Source: Lactococcus nasutitermitis
Lineage (GTDB): Bacteria > Bacillota > Bacilli > Lactobacillales > Streptococcaceae
Reading direction: 5' to 3'
NCBI RefSeq assembly: GCF_018403765.1
Contig: NZ_BOVQ01000004.1
Span: forward strand, 1-64,000
Length of the DNA stretch: 64,000 nucleotides
The translations under genes were made by a program, and so were the position numbers. Every line of letters begins with the position of its first letter. The first letter of the stretch is position 1. This document shows, piece after piece, positions 36,039-43,549 of the stretch. The notes beneath the pieces were generated by a model. That model was given only the letters and a program-made list of their open reading frames with translations, did not search any database and was not told where the DNA came from.

Positions 36039-37658
36039 TTATTTCCCCCAATCCTGCTGGACGTTTTTTAAGTTCTTTGTAAAATCTGAGGCTTTTTCTT
36101 TATCTGTGTCTTGAATATTTTGAGAAACCTTTAATAAGGTAGCAGAAAATTGTTCAACCTCTTTTTGGTAATTATCAGCTGCTTTTTTTGTCTCATCTTC
36201 TATTGCATCACTCCAAACATCTGAAAATTGAAAAGTATTTAGTAATTCATCAATTTCATAAGGGGAGAGATAAGCAGCAATATCATAAGCCGCTTCACGT
36301 GTACTTTGTATTTCTTGTTTGATATCCTCTTTTGCCTTTGAAACAAGGTCTTTTACTTTTGAACGATAATCTTCTGCTTGAAAGACCGCATCCTGGGCTA
36401 CCGTGTCTAAGAGTTCAGCACGCAAAGATATTCTTTGTCCACTTGTTGTAGCATGACTAATTTGACGTTGGAGGTCTGGAATGTGTGCGGTATCCCAATT
36501 TTTTGATTGACGTCTGGTGTTTTTTATTAAATCAGCATAATCGCTTTGAAACTGTGCGATAATCGCATAACCTTCCGTTCCCTTACGAAGTGGGTGTCCA
36601 CTGGTAGCAAGAGAAAGCAACGTCGAAGCAGCACTATCGCTTAACCCTAGAGCTTTTAGTTGTTTTAATGCAGTACTTTCAAGTGTTGCAAGTTTTTCTC
36701 CTGCTTCAAGAAATTCTGGGTGGAAATCTTTTGAAGCAACTAATGGATTGCCATTAGCATCTAATTGAAATTCCCCAAAATCGTGCGCACTTATTTTATC
36801 AAAAGTGGTTCCAAAATCAAGAGGAACAACATACTGAACGGTTCCAAATTGTTCTTTGATAGGAGCTGTACGATTGAGCATACTGACAATATCTAAAGGA
36901 TTCACATAGTAAGTCACTAGCTTTCCTATTTTTTTGATTTGATCTTCAGATAACCCCATCTTTTTTAAACTTTGTGTACAATCTGGCCCATCAAAAAGAA
37001 CAAGTTTTCCGATACGCTTGAGTGCGCTGGGGTCATCTTTGACTAATTGAGCAACACCTTGTACAGAGACCATTGTACCAAGAGAATGTCCTGTAATCTC
37101 TAATTTAGTATTTTTTGGAAGTTCTTTAAGGACAGCTTTCATTGCCTTTGTCGCATCTTTAGCTTGGGGCATTTCCTTACTTCCTACAGCAAAAGGAAGG
37201 TTATTTCCAGTCCAATCATTCATATTTTGTAAACTTGCCGCATCACTCCCACGAATGGCAAGATAAGCTTGAGTTGCATCTTTTGGCTTTGCCGTATCTG
37301 TTACAAAATAAGACTGAAAGCCTGTGGATGTATTATCGAAAACACTTTTAGCTTCCATATTTTTGGCTAACGCATCCACTGCTCCCCCTTGACCTGTATA
37401 AACATTTTTGGCATCAGGGTCTTTGATAGCTGGTTGGAGGTAAACGACACCTTTGTTAGGAAGAGTTGTTCCACCTTGGGTAGTCTGATAGACAGGTTTT
37501 TTCTCTGTACCAATATTTTTAGTTACAGGTTTAGAAAAATTAAAATATTGTGAAGTGTTTTTATTGCTTTTTGGAGGGAAATTGTTAGGTCTTTTACCTG
37601 TATATGCGGATTCTGCCAAATCTGCATATATATTATTAAAGTCTTGTAAATTACTCAT
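36039..37658 (-). CDS. TslA-like lipase toxin: N-terminal lipase and C-terminal helical (reverse LXG-type) domain
   Basis: A 539-residue protein with no signal peptide. Residues ~1-310 form an alpha/beta hydrolase of the lipase-3 type: the nucleophile elbow GHSLG has Ser192, and Asp256 (NPLDIVS) and His292 (SAHDFGEF) are plausible partners. Residues ~330-539 are helical and charged, with no catalytic motif. This order, enzyme first and targeting domain last, is that of TslA, the type VII-secreted antibacterial lipase of S. aureus. Neighbours fit: a membrane-anchored small protein just upstream (immunity) and two small helical proteins downstream. The assignment rests on architecture and context, not on a search. 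Confidence 0.65.
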   Translation of the reverse strand: MSNLQDFNNIYADLAESAYTGKRPNNFPPKSNKNTSQYFNFSKPVTKNIGTEKKPVYQTTQGGTTLPNKGVVYLQPAIKDPDAKNVYTGQGGAVDALAKNMEAKSVFDNTSTGFQSYFVTDTAKPKDATQAYLAIRGSDAASLQNMNDWTGNNLPFAVGSKEMPQAKDATKAMKAVLKELPKNTKLEITGHSLGTMVSVQGVAQLVKDDPSALKRIGKLVLFDGPDCTQSLKKMGLSEDQIKKIGKLVTYYVNPLDIVSMLNRTAPIKEQFGTVQYVVPLDFGTTFDKISAHDFGEFQLDANGNPLVASKDFHPEFLEAGEKLATLESTALKQLKALGLSDSAASTLLSLATSGHPLRKGTEGYAIIAQFQSDYADLIKNTRRQSKNWDTAHIPDLQRQISHATTSGQRISLRAELLDTVAQDAVFQAEDYRSKVKDLVSKAKEDIKQEIQSTREAAYDIAAYLSPYEIDELLNTFQFSDVWSDAIEDETKKAADNYQKEVEQFSATLLKVSQNIQDTDKEKASDFTKNLKNVQQDWGK

Positions 37659-38109
37659 AGCCTTTCTGTCCCCCGTCTATTGTAAAAGCTTGAGATAAAT
37701 CAACGGCTTTCATACTAGGTATATCGTTAGCATTATCCAAAGTGAAATCTAGCGCAAAACTCGAACTTTGAATCTCATTAAATTTCCCCTCTACAGTCAA
37801 ATAAATGTCCGTTCCAAACATTGTTTTATCATCATGTACTTCTACGCTTTTCCAATCCCACTGAACACTTCTAATTTGATGGTCAGGACTTTGATTTTGG
37901 TTTTGATTCATAACAAATGTCGTCATCTCTTTTTCGTGCTTTTTAAGATAGTCAATTTGCATTTGCTTGGTGTTTTCTTTTGATTGTGCTGTAAAGTCTT
38001 TTATCAAAAAAATATCAAAAGGCGTTTTCATCTGTGTCATCGTAATTCCTCCTATAATTAAAACGAGTGGAATAGAAATTCCTAGCACTACTTTCGTTCG
38101 TTTTTTCAT
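37651..38109 (-). CDS. Membrane-anchored small protein, candidate immunity (TilA-like)
   Basis: A 152-residue protein with a single N-terminal membrane segment (VVLGISIPLVLIIGGITM) and an extracellular domain of about 120 residues with a beta-rich second half. There is no lipobox Cys, whereas S. aureus TilA is a lipoprotein. The start MKKRTK at 38109 is chosen for GGAGGAG 5 nt upstream; an earlier GTG would put that site inside the gene. It overlaps the lipase gene by 8 nt. An external anchored domain would suit protection against a lipase acting at the outer face of the membrane. Confidence 0.5.
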   Translation of the reverse strand: MKKRTKVVLGISIPLVLIIGGITMTQMKTPFDIFLIKDFTAQSKENTKQMQIDYLKKHEKEMTTFVMNQNQNQSPDHQIRSVQWDWKSVEVHDDKTMFGTDIYLTVEGKFNEIQSSSFALDFTLDNANDIPSMKAVDLSQAFTIDGGQKGYE

Positions 38110-38120
38110 CGTCTCCTCCA

Positions 38121-38672
38121 TCACTCTGGCAATTTATCATCTTTTAACAACTTTTGAATGTCCGCAAGTGCTTCTTTGATTTTTTTCACATCAAGACTTT
38201 TCTCATCTGAAAAAAGATTGAGCATTTCATTTTCCATATCTTCCATTTTTGAAATCATGTAATTTGCTTTGTCAATATCATTTTGAAGATTGGCAAGTTG
38301 CCCATCTATATAAGCAAATTGTGTTGTAATTTCTTTTTTATTTTTATAGAATTTTTGAACCGTCATTCCAAGTTGCTGAGTAAGAAAGTCTTCCGAATAA
38401 TCAGAAGAAGCCCTATATTGTTTGATAAGATGATCTGTCGCTTCAAGAGATTTTATCCCCTCATCATATTGATGACGATCCTCATATACCGACTTATATT
38501 TTAATTTGTCTTGTTCCAGAAGTTCGAGTAAATATAGCTTTTTAGAATTTAAAATCTTGAGATTGCTTTTAACAATGATGATAAAGTCTTCATCCGTTTT
38601 ATTCATTTTTTGATTAAGCTGTTCTATCATTTCTGATATTTTAACAGAAATATTTTCGTTGGGGTTCATCAT
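38121..38672 (-). CDS. Coiled-coil protein, first gene of the lipase-toxin module
   Basis: A 183-residue soluble protein, helical through most of its length, with a coiled-coil stretch near residues 110-150 (QLANLQNDIDKANYMISKME). I do not recognise the family. Placement at the head of the module, directly upstream of the candidate immunity gene, suggests a chaperone or additional targeting factor. AGAGGTG precedes the tandem ATGs. Confidence 0.5.
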   Translation of the reverse strand: MMNPNENISVKISEMIEQLNQKMNKTDEDFIIIVKSNLKILNSKKLYLLELLEQDKLKYKSVYEDRHQYDEGIKSLEATDHLIKQYRASSDYSEDFLTQQLGMTVQKFYKNKKEITTQFAYIDGQLANLQNDIDKANYMISKMEDMENEMLNLFSDEKSLDVKKIKEALADIQKLLKDDKLPE

Positions 38673-38884
38673 TTATAACACCTCTTAATTTTTATTTCCA
38701 AAACATTATTTATTAACTTGTTTTTTAGAATAAAGATATTTAATTGAAAACTTCGCTAGAATTATGCTTCATTTAAGCAAATAAATATGCTTTCATTTTA
38801 CCACTATCACTTTAGTTTTACAATCATTTATCAGAAAAAACAAAAAATAATACGGTCAATGAATTTTTTAAAATAATACTCTTG
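38673..38884 (-). promoter_or_regulatory. Promoter region of the lipase-toxin module
   Basis: On the minus strand TTGTAA (38818-38823), 17 bp, TAAAAT (38795-38800) with TG-G before it. An imperfect inverted repeat (AAGCA..TGCTT, 38,776-38,793) follows at the expected transcription start and could be an operator. The leader is about 115 nt. Confidence 0.65.
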
Positions 38885-40576
38885 TTAAATATTATTTTGT
38901 GTGCCTTTATTTGTATTTGCCGCATACAAAATTTCTTGATAAGCGTTAATTTCTTTGACGATTTCGTCAAGCTTTTCTTTCAAAATACTACGACTCAATT
39001 TTACAGAAGCAAGTTGAGTTTCAATCTGTTCTAAGTTCAAATCAGAAACATCCTTTGAATTCTCATTTGAATTTTCTCTTTCCATAATCTGCTTGGCTAA
39101 ATTTTCTAATTCAAAAATTTTCTCGTCTAATTCATTCAATTTATCTTTTGCTTCATTGACCGCCTCTATCAACTGATTTTCAAGGCTGGTTAATTGTTCT
39201 CCTCCCTGATCTACCCCACGACTTGCCAAGAAGTTTATAGCATCCGTTAATTCATTGATTGTAGAAATGACACGTTCTTTTTTTACCGGGATTGTCCCAT
39301 TATATAAGCTTAACTGACGAATCAATGTGCTGCCCATCATATAACGATTATTCACTGCTCCCTCTTGATCCATAAAATAAAAATAGTCGTTTCGTCTCAC
39401 ATAAAGGTTGTAATTTCCATTTTCTAAGAGGTCTGTTTTATAACCTCCAACAAAGACAATGCCATGTTGACCAATACCAAAATCCACATTAAGATAAAGT
39501 CCTTTATTTGTCACATGGTCAATTTGCCAAGGTTCAATAACAGCTTGAAAATCAAAATCATTTTTTGCTGTTTCTACTTTTTCCTCATATTTTTCGATAA
39601 TATCTTCAATCGAAAAGTAGCCTGTGTTTATTTTGAGGCGCTCTACAATTTGCTCTAAATTATAACGATTTAATTGGGGCTTTTCCCCGTCCTTGCTTTT
39701 ATCCATGACACGAGATCTGGTCACGTTAATTTGTGGTTCGTCAAGCAACCGATACGTTGCCCACTTGCCAGAAAAGTTCATGTGAAGATGAAGTGCATCA
39801 GCTTTCTTCTTAAAATCATCTAAGTCATAAGAATGTTCTAATAAAAAATCTAATCGTGATTTAATCTTACTCTTAAAAATATTCTCTGTTTGCCATTGCG
39901 TGTACTTAGCGTGAGACGTTTTCGGAGATTTTTCAATTATCTTAGCCCCATGTGCAGAAGCAATTCGATCAGAAATTTCTTCAAAAGCTTTTTTACTCAT
40001 ATCCTTATGCTTGCCGTTCACTTCGGTAATTTTCCAGTCGAATTGTTTCCCACTAATACTGTTCGTTGAATTAAAGACAAGGTGGTTATGGATATGTTTC
40101 TTGTCCACATGAGTGGCAACCACAAACTCATACTCGCCTCCTGTCAATTCTAATACTGTTTGCCTTCCAATTTCATGAATTTCTTCAGGAGATAGTCCAT
40201 CCTCTGGCGAAAAAGATTGAACCAAGTGATGAGCGAGGACAGCTTTTTTTCCATTTTTTGCTTTTTCTAAACTGCTCATCTGAAATTCTAGCTTTTTTGT
40301 TTTAGGATTAAAAATATAATTTATCCCTCTTGCTTTTGCAGCCAGTTTTTTCGTATCAATAAATTCATCGGAAGCTTGGTAGATATTAGAAATATGATAG
40401 CCAGAAACCAATTGTTTACTCAAAGTTTTATCATCATTCATCATGTAAGGGAAAATATTTTCCAGATGATTTTTCTCTTTATTATCGACTAAAGTTTTTG
40501 TGGCATCCTCTACATAATCTTTAAGCTGTCCCAATTTATTTACAGTATGAATTGCAAAATGCTTGGTGTAAACCAT
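38885..40576 (-). CDS. ltrB: LtrB-type relaxase (MOB nickase)
   Basis: The 563-residue protein nicks oriT and pilots the strand during transfer. It has the same length as LtrB of the lactococcal plasmid pRS01 and the same landmarks, including LVSGYHISNIYQA, HHLVQSFSPEDGL, GRQTVLELTGGEYEFVVATHVD and the metal-binding HIHNH motif near residue 163, then QFDWKI and IIEKSPKTSHAKYTQWQ. The second half is linker and coiled coil. The gene is uninterrupted at the site where the Ll.LtrB group II intron sits in pRS01. It overlaps mobC by a base or so. Confidence 0.92.
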   Translation of the reverse strand: MVYTKHFAIHTVNKLGQLKDYVEDATKTLVDNKEKNHLENIFPYMMNDDKTLSKQLVSGYHISNIYQASDEFIDTKKLAAKARGINYIFNPKTKKLEFQMSSLEKAKNGKKAVLAHHLVQSFSPEDGLSPEEIHEIGRQTVLELTGGEYEFVVATHVDKKHIHNHLVFNSTNSISGKQFDWKITEVNGKHKDMSKKAFEEISDRIASAHGAKIIEKSPKTSHAKYTQWQTENIFKSKIKSRLDFLLEHSYDLDDFKKKADALHLHMNFSGKWATYRLLDEPQINVTRSRVMDKSKDGEKPQLNRYNLEQIVERLKINTGYFSIEDIIEKYEEKVETAKNDFDFQAVIEPWQIDHVTNKGLYLNVDFGIGQHGIVFVGGYKTDLLENGNYNLYVRRNDYFYFMDQEGAVNNRYMMGSTLIRQLSLYNGTIPVKKERVISTINELTDAINFLASRGVDQGGEQLTSLENQLIEAVNEAKDKLNELDEKIFELENLAKQIMERENSNENSKDVSDLNLEQIETQLASVKLSRSILKEKLDEIVKEINAYQEILYAANTNKGTQNNI

Positions 40577-40929
40577 TAAAATTTCCTTTCATTTAATTTT
40601 TCTTTTTTGAGTTCTATTGAAACCATTGCTTTTAATTCTTCGACTTGATGAAGTAAATTTTCAATATCAGCTGGAGAAATTTCATCAAACTGATGTGCCA
40701 GTTTTGCCATTTGGTTAATATTATTTCCAATTCTATTGACCTCATAATTCAACTTTGAGAGTTCGGAATAATCTACCATTTTGACTTCCCCAGTAATCAA
40801 GAGAATGCGAGCAAAATTTTGAAAATTATTAAAAGGACTTGCTTTTATTTTTTCTTTTATATACTCATTCTCATCTTTATTAAATCTTACCAGTCTTTGA
40901 ATTGGACGGTTTAAGTTTTGTTTATTCAT
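40576..40929 (-). CDS. MobC-like relaxosome accessory protein
   Basis: A 117-residue basic protein with the MobC core (LNYEVNRIGNNINQMAKLAHQF) and a ribbon-helix-helix-like start (RLVRFNKDENEYIKEKIKASPF). MobC proteins bind oriT and help the relaxase melt the strands. GGAGAAAA precedes the ATG. The relaxase gene starts at its stop codon, indicating coupled expression. Confidence 0.85.
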   Translation of the reverse strand: MNKQNLNRPIQRLVRFNKDENEYIKEKIKASPFNNFQNFARILLITGEVKMVDYSELSKLNYEVNRIGNNINQMAKLAHQFDEISPADIENLLHQVEELKAMVSIELKKEKLNERKF

Positions 40930-40941
40930 TTTTCTCCAAAT

Positions 40942-40971
40942 AAAAAAGTTTCCATCTGAGGAAACTTTTTT
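40942..40971 (-). terminator. Terminator between the membrane-protein pair and mobC
   Basis: AAAAAAGTTTCC (40942-40953) pairs with GGAAACTTTTTT (40960-40971), with T residues on the minus strand. Confidence 0.75.
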
Positions 40972-40985
40972 CGCTTATAAAATTT

Positions 40986-41399
40986 TTACTTGTTATTTAA
41001 AGCTGCAAGGGTAACAGCACCTGCTACCAATACAATTATAACTGCTCTCAAAATAGGATTATTTATAAAATTCCAGATAAAGAAGATAGCAGCCAAATTT
41101 AGAATAGCACTTACTAAAGCAAGAACTCCAAATTGCCAACCTTCTGTATTGGAAGCTGTTTTAAAATACCAAATTGTTAACCCAATAGCAATTGCAACTA
41201 GTATCAATGCTTCAACTGTAAACCAAATTGCAGCCTCTCCATTGTATGTAACAACATTAAATGGATCGCTCACATCTACATTATTTTTCAACTGATTATT
41301 TAAATCATTTAATCTAAATAAATAATATATTGTTAATCCAACATACGAAAGCTGAAAGAAAATTTTACTTCCTAAACTTACAATCCACTCATCGCTCAA
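40986..41399 (-). CDS. Four-helix membrane protein of unknown function
   Basis: A 137-residue protein with four hydrophobic segments (about residues 12-28, 52-74, 88-108 and 112-132). I recognise no family. It overlaps the previous gene by 4 nt (ATGA), so the two are probably made as a pair. Located between oriT and mobC, it could serve in surface exclusion or DNA processing; no motif decides this. Confidence 0.55.
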   Translation of the reverse strand: MSDEWIVSLGSKIFFQLSYVGLTIYYLFRLNDLNNQLKNNVDVSDPFNVVTYNGEAAIWFTVEALILVAIAIGLTIWYFKTASNTEGWQFGVLALVSAILNLAAIFFIWNFINNPILRAVIIVLVAGAVTLAALNNK

Positions 41400-41845
41400 T
41401 CTACACGTTCCTCATTTTCTTTTTGAATTTTTTCAATTGATTCTAACTTTGTTCTCAAGTTATTGACGTATCGACTATACCAAACTACTCCTAGAGTTAA
41501 ACTTGCAATAATAAGTATAATAAATATTAGTAAAACCCCAAGAGCCGTTTGCATTTCTTCATTTGTCAAATGCTGTATCTGAGGTAAGGTGTGACCAAAG
41601 GCTAATGTAAATCTAAATAATCCAGTAACAAAAGAAGCTCCAACGATAAAAACAATGACAGCCTTAAATAATTTTAGAAGTCCTTCATGCCATCTATATT
41701 TAGTTTTAACTCTATCATATTCAGTTTCTAAATCATCTTTATCTAATGAACGATAGTAATTTCTTTTTTCTTTACTTGCAATATTACTACGTTCACGAAA
41801 GTTAAAATAGTATTTTATTAATTCAATAACTCTGTTTATGTTCAT
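41396..41845 (-). CDS. Membrane protein with cytoplasmic basic N-terminus, unknown function
   Basis: A 149-residue protein: a Lys/Arg/Tyr-rich first ~50 residues, two membrane segments (LFKAVIVFIVGASFVTGLF and ALGVLLIFIILIIASLTLGVV) and a short charged coiled tail. Unknown family. TAGGAGAAAA precedes the ATG. It is the first gene after the oriT-like region and is coupled to the next membrane protein gene. Confidence 0.55.
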   Translation of the reverse strand: MNINRVIELIKYYFNFRERSNIASKEKRNYYRSLDKDDLETEYDRVKTKYRWHEGLLKLFKAVIVFIVGASFVTGLFRFTLAFGHTLPQIQHLTNEEMQTALGVLLIFIILIIASLTLGVVWYSRYVNNLRTKLESIEKIQKENEERVD

Positions 41846-42201
41846 ATATTTTCTCCTATAGGAATTAATTTTTAATAGTGAAGAGTTACTTAATTATTGT
41901 TCATGTTAAATAATTATATCACTATTTAATAAGATATTCTATTTTTTATTGAGTGAATAGGGAGGGACAATATCACAAAATGGTATTCTGAAAATGTAAT
42001 GATATCTTTCAATAGGCAGGGGGACAAATTCCCCCTGCACCCCTTTAAGGAGACCATAAACGCTACGCTGTCTCCTCGCCTAAAAACAGGGCTCACTACT
42101 TGCAAGCATAGTGTTATGATATCATAACACACAATTTATAAAAAACGCCGAAAATGAATTCGGCGCTTCTTATAATTTTTGGGGTTCCCCCAATCCCCTT
42201 T
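41846..42201. other. oriT-like non-coding region
   Basis: This 356-bp gap holds several inverted repeats: GCAGGGGGA/TCCCCCTGC (42016-42038), GGAGAC/GTCTCC (42049-42075), and a perfect 20-bp palindrome GTGTTATGAT/ATCATAACAC (42111-42130), plus a terminator at 42,141. GC-rich repeats in an AT-rich gap just upstream of mobC and the relaxase gene are typical of an origin of transfer. The nick site cannot be named from sequence alone. Confidence 0.55.
42141..42165 (-). terminator. Terminator before the oriT-like region
   Basis: CGCCGAA (42146-42152) and TTCGGCG (42159-42165) with a 6-nt loop; on the minus strand six T residues follow. It ends the long upstream operon. Confidence 0.8.
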
Positions 42202-42480
42202 TTAGGTCACAGAATAAGCCAATAAAATATCCTCTAAAAGAATGGTAATATCTTGTTCAGACATTTTTTGTAAGATGGTTTTAGCCATTTTTAACTGTTC
42301 TAAATTGAGATCAAGTTTTTGTTTTTCCAACATTTTAATTTTAGATTGAAGTTTTCCAAGGAGTTTTCTTCTTGTTATTTGTTTTGCATGGAGTTCCAAA
42401 CGTGGTTTTTCACTTGCTGGATTTCTAAGCATTATTTCAGAAACAATTAGTTGTAATTCATCATTCGTCATTCGTTCCAT
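42202..42480 (-). CDS. Small helical protein of unknown function
   Basis: A 92-residue basic helical protein (KLLGKLQSKIKMLEKQKLDLNLEQLKMAKTILQ in pieces). Unknown family. It overlaps the previous gene by 20 nt and ends the operon before the terminator at 42,141-42,165. A DNA-binding or structural role near oriT is possible but unsupported. Confidence 0.5.
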   Translation of the reverse strand: MERMTNDELQLIVSEIMLRNPASEKPRLELHAKQITRRKLLGKLQSKIKMLEKQKLDLNLEQLKMAKTILQKMSEQDITILLEDILLAYSVT

Positions 42481-43531
42481 TTGCTTCCTTTCTTTGAGAT
42501 TTTACATTCTGACCAAGTGTTTTATTTCCTACAGACAAACGTTGTTTTAGACCAGCACTAGAACTAATAGGCTCACTTGATGATGAAATGGAGGAAGAAG
42601 CTGGAGGTTGAATAACAGAAGAAACAGGAAGATTGATAATGCCTAAACGTTCATTTCTTGCCGCAATCAATCGTGTCTCAAATGGATTTTTACCTGCAGT
42701 AACATCAAAGGTAACTGAAAAAGTTTTATCCAGTTTTTTAACGAGAACGTGCGTCGTCGTTGTGATGATTTCAAGAATTTTTTGAAAGTCTTCTGCGCTC
42801 ATTGACGATTTTTTCCATTGCTCTAATATTTCAAAAGAACGAAATTCAGAACATGAAATAAAGAAATGTTGTGATAGGGAATAGGCGATGGCTTGTGCTT
42901 CAAATTGTTGAATCTCATCATCTTGTTGAGATTTTTGTGAGAGTAATTCGCACTGTGCGAGCCAAGTAAAAAGTTCTTGTAGGGTGCGCTCTTTACCAAG
43001 ACCTTGTTTGATAATAAGACGGTTATTTTCAGGTAGAAAAATAGAAAATTCATCTCGTTCTAATTGCTCAAAGACTATTTTTTGAGGAATGATTTTTTTC
43101 AGCCCACTGTATAATTTAGCATCACGTTCCATCAATTTTCTTTCTTCGGGAAGATTAAACAATGGAAATTTCTGTTGTTCGGGATGAAGCGTTTGACTAA
43201 TATCGAATAAGCAGGGATTTAAAATTTCAATTTTTTCAATCATCTTTTCGCCATCTTCTGTCGCCAAATAATGATTATTTTCATCTCTTTTTACAATATA
43301 CCGAGGCGTTAAAATTTTAAGTGGTTGACTTTTTGCTTTTATTCCATTTCCCATTTTACTCCACCGCTCAAAGGTAAGAACTTTTTTAGCAGTAGGGAGT
43401 TGAGCAAGAATCAAGCGAACATTTATTTCTGAATAGAGCAGATTTTCTGAAATAAATGAGAGGTAATGAGTAAAATGTTCTAGTTCTAAATAGAGTAATG
43501 AATCATTTTTTGTCAATTCATTTTCAACCAT
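42461..43531 (-). CDS. LtrC/ArdC-like single-strand DNA-binding-type protein
   Basis: A 356-residue protein. Residues ~40-130 (WSKMGNGIKAKSQPLKILTP, then CLFDISQTLHP) resemble the N-terminal domain of ArdC and LtrC anti-restriction or transfer proteins, and EAQAIAYSLSQHFF resembles their later conserved helix. The metalloprotease HExxH of full ArdC is not seen. The C-terminus is Ser/Pro-rich. An LtrC-like protein beside an LtrB-like relaxase fits pRS01-type transfer systems. The assignment is moderate. Confidence 0.55.
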   Translation of the reverse strand: MVENELTKNDSLLYLELEHFTHYLSFISENLLYSEINVRLILAQLPTAKKVLTFERWSKMGNGIKAKSQPLKILTPRYIVKRDENNHYLATEDGEKMIEKIEILNPCLFDISQTLHPEQQKFPLFNLPEERKLMERDAKLYSGLKKIIPQKIVFEQLERDEFSIFLPENNRLIIKQGLGKERTLQELFTWLAQCELLSQKSQQDDEIQQFEAQAIAYSLSQHFFISCSEFRSFEILEQWKKSSMSAEDFQKILEIITTTTHVLVKKLDKTFSVTFDVTAGKNPFETRLIAARNERLGIINLPVSSVIQPPASSSISSSSEPISSSAGLKQRLSVGNKTLGQNVKSQRKEANGTNDE

Positions 43532-43549
43532 AGAGCTCTCCTTTCATTT

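Noticed and set aside
38885-40576. Group II intron in the relaxase gene
   Set aside because: The frame is continuous for 563 codons with no intron sequence.
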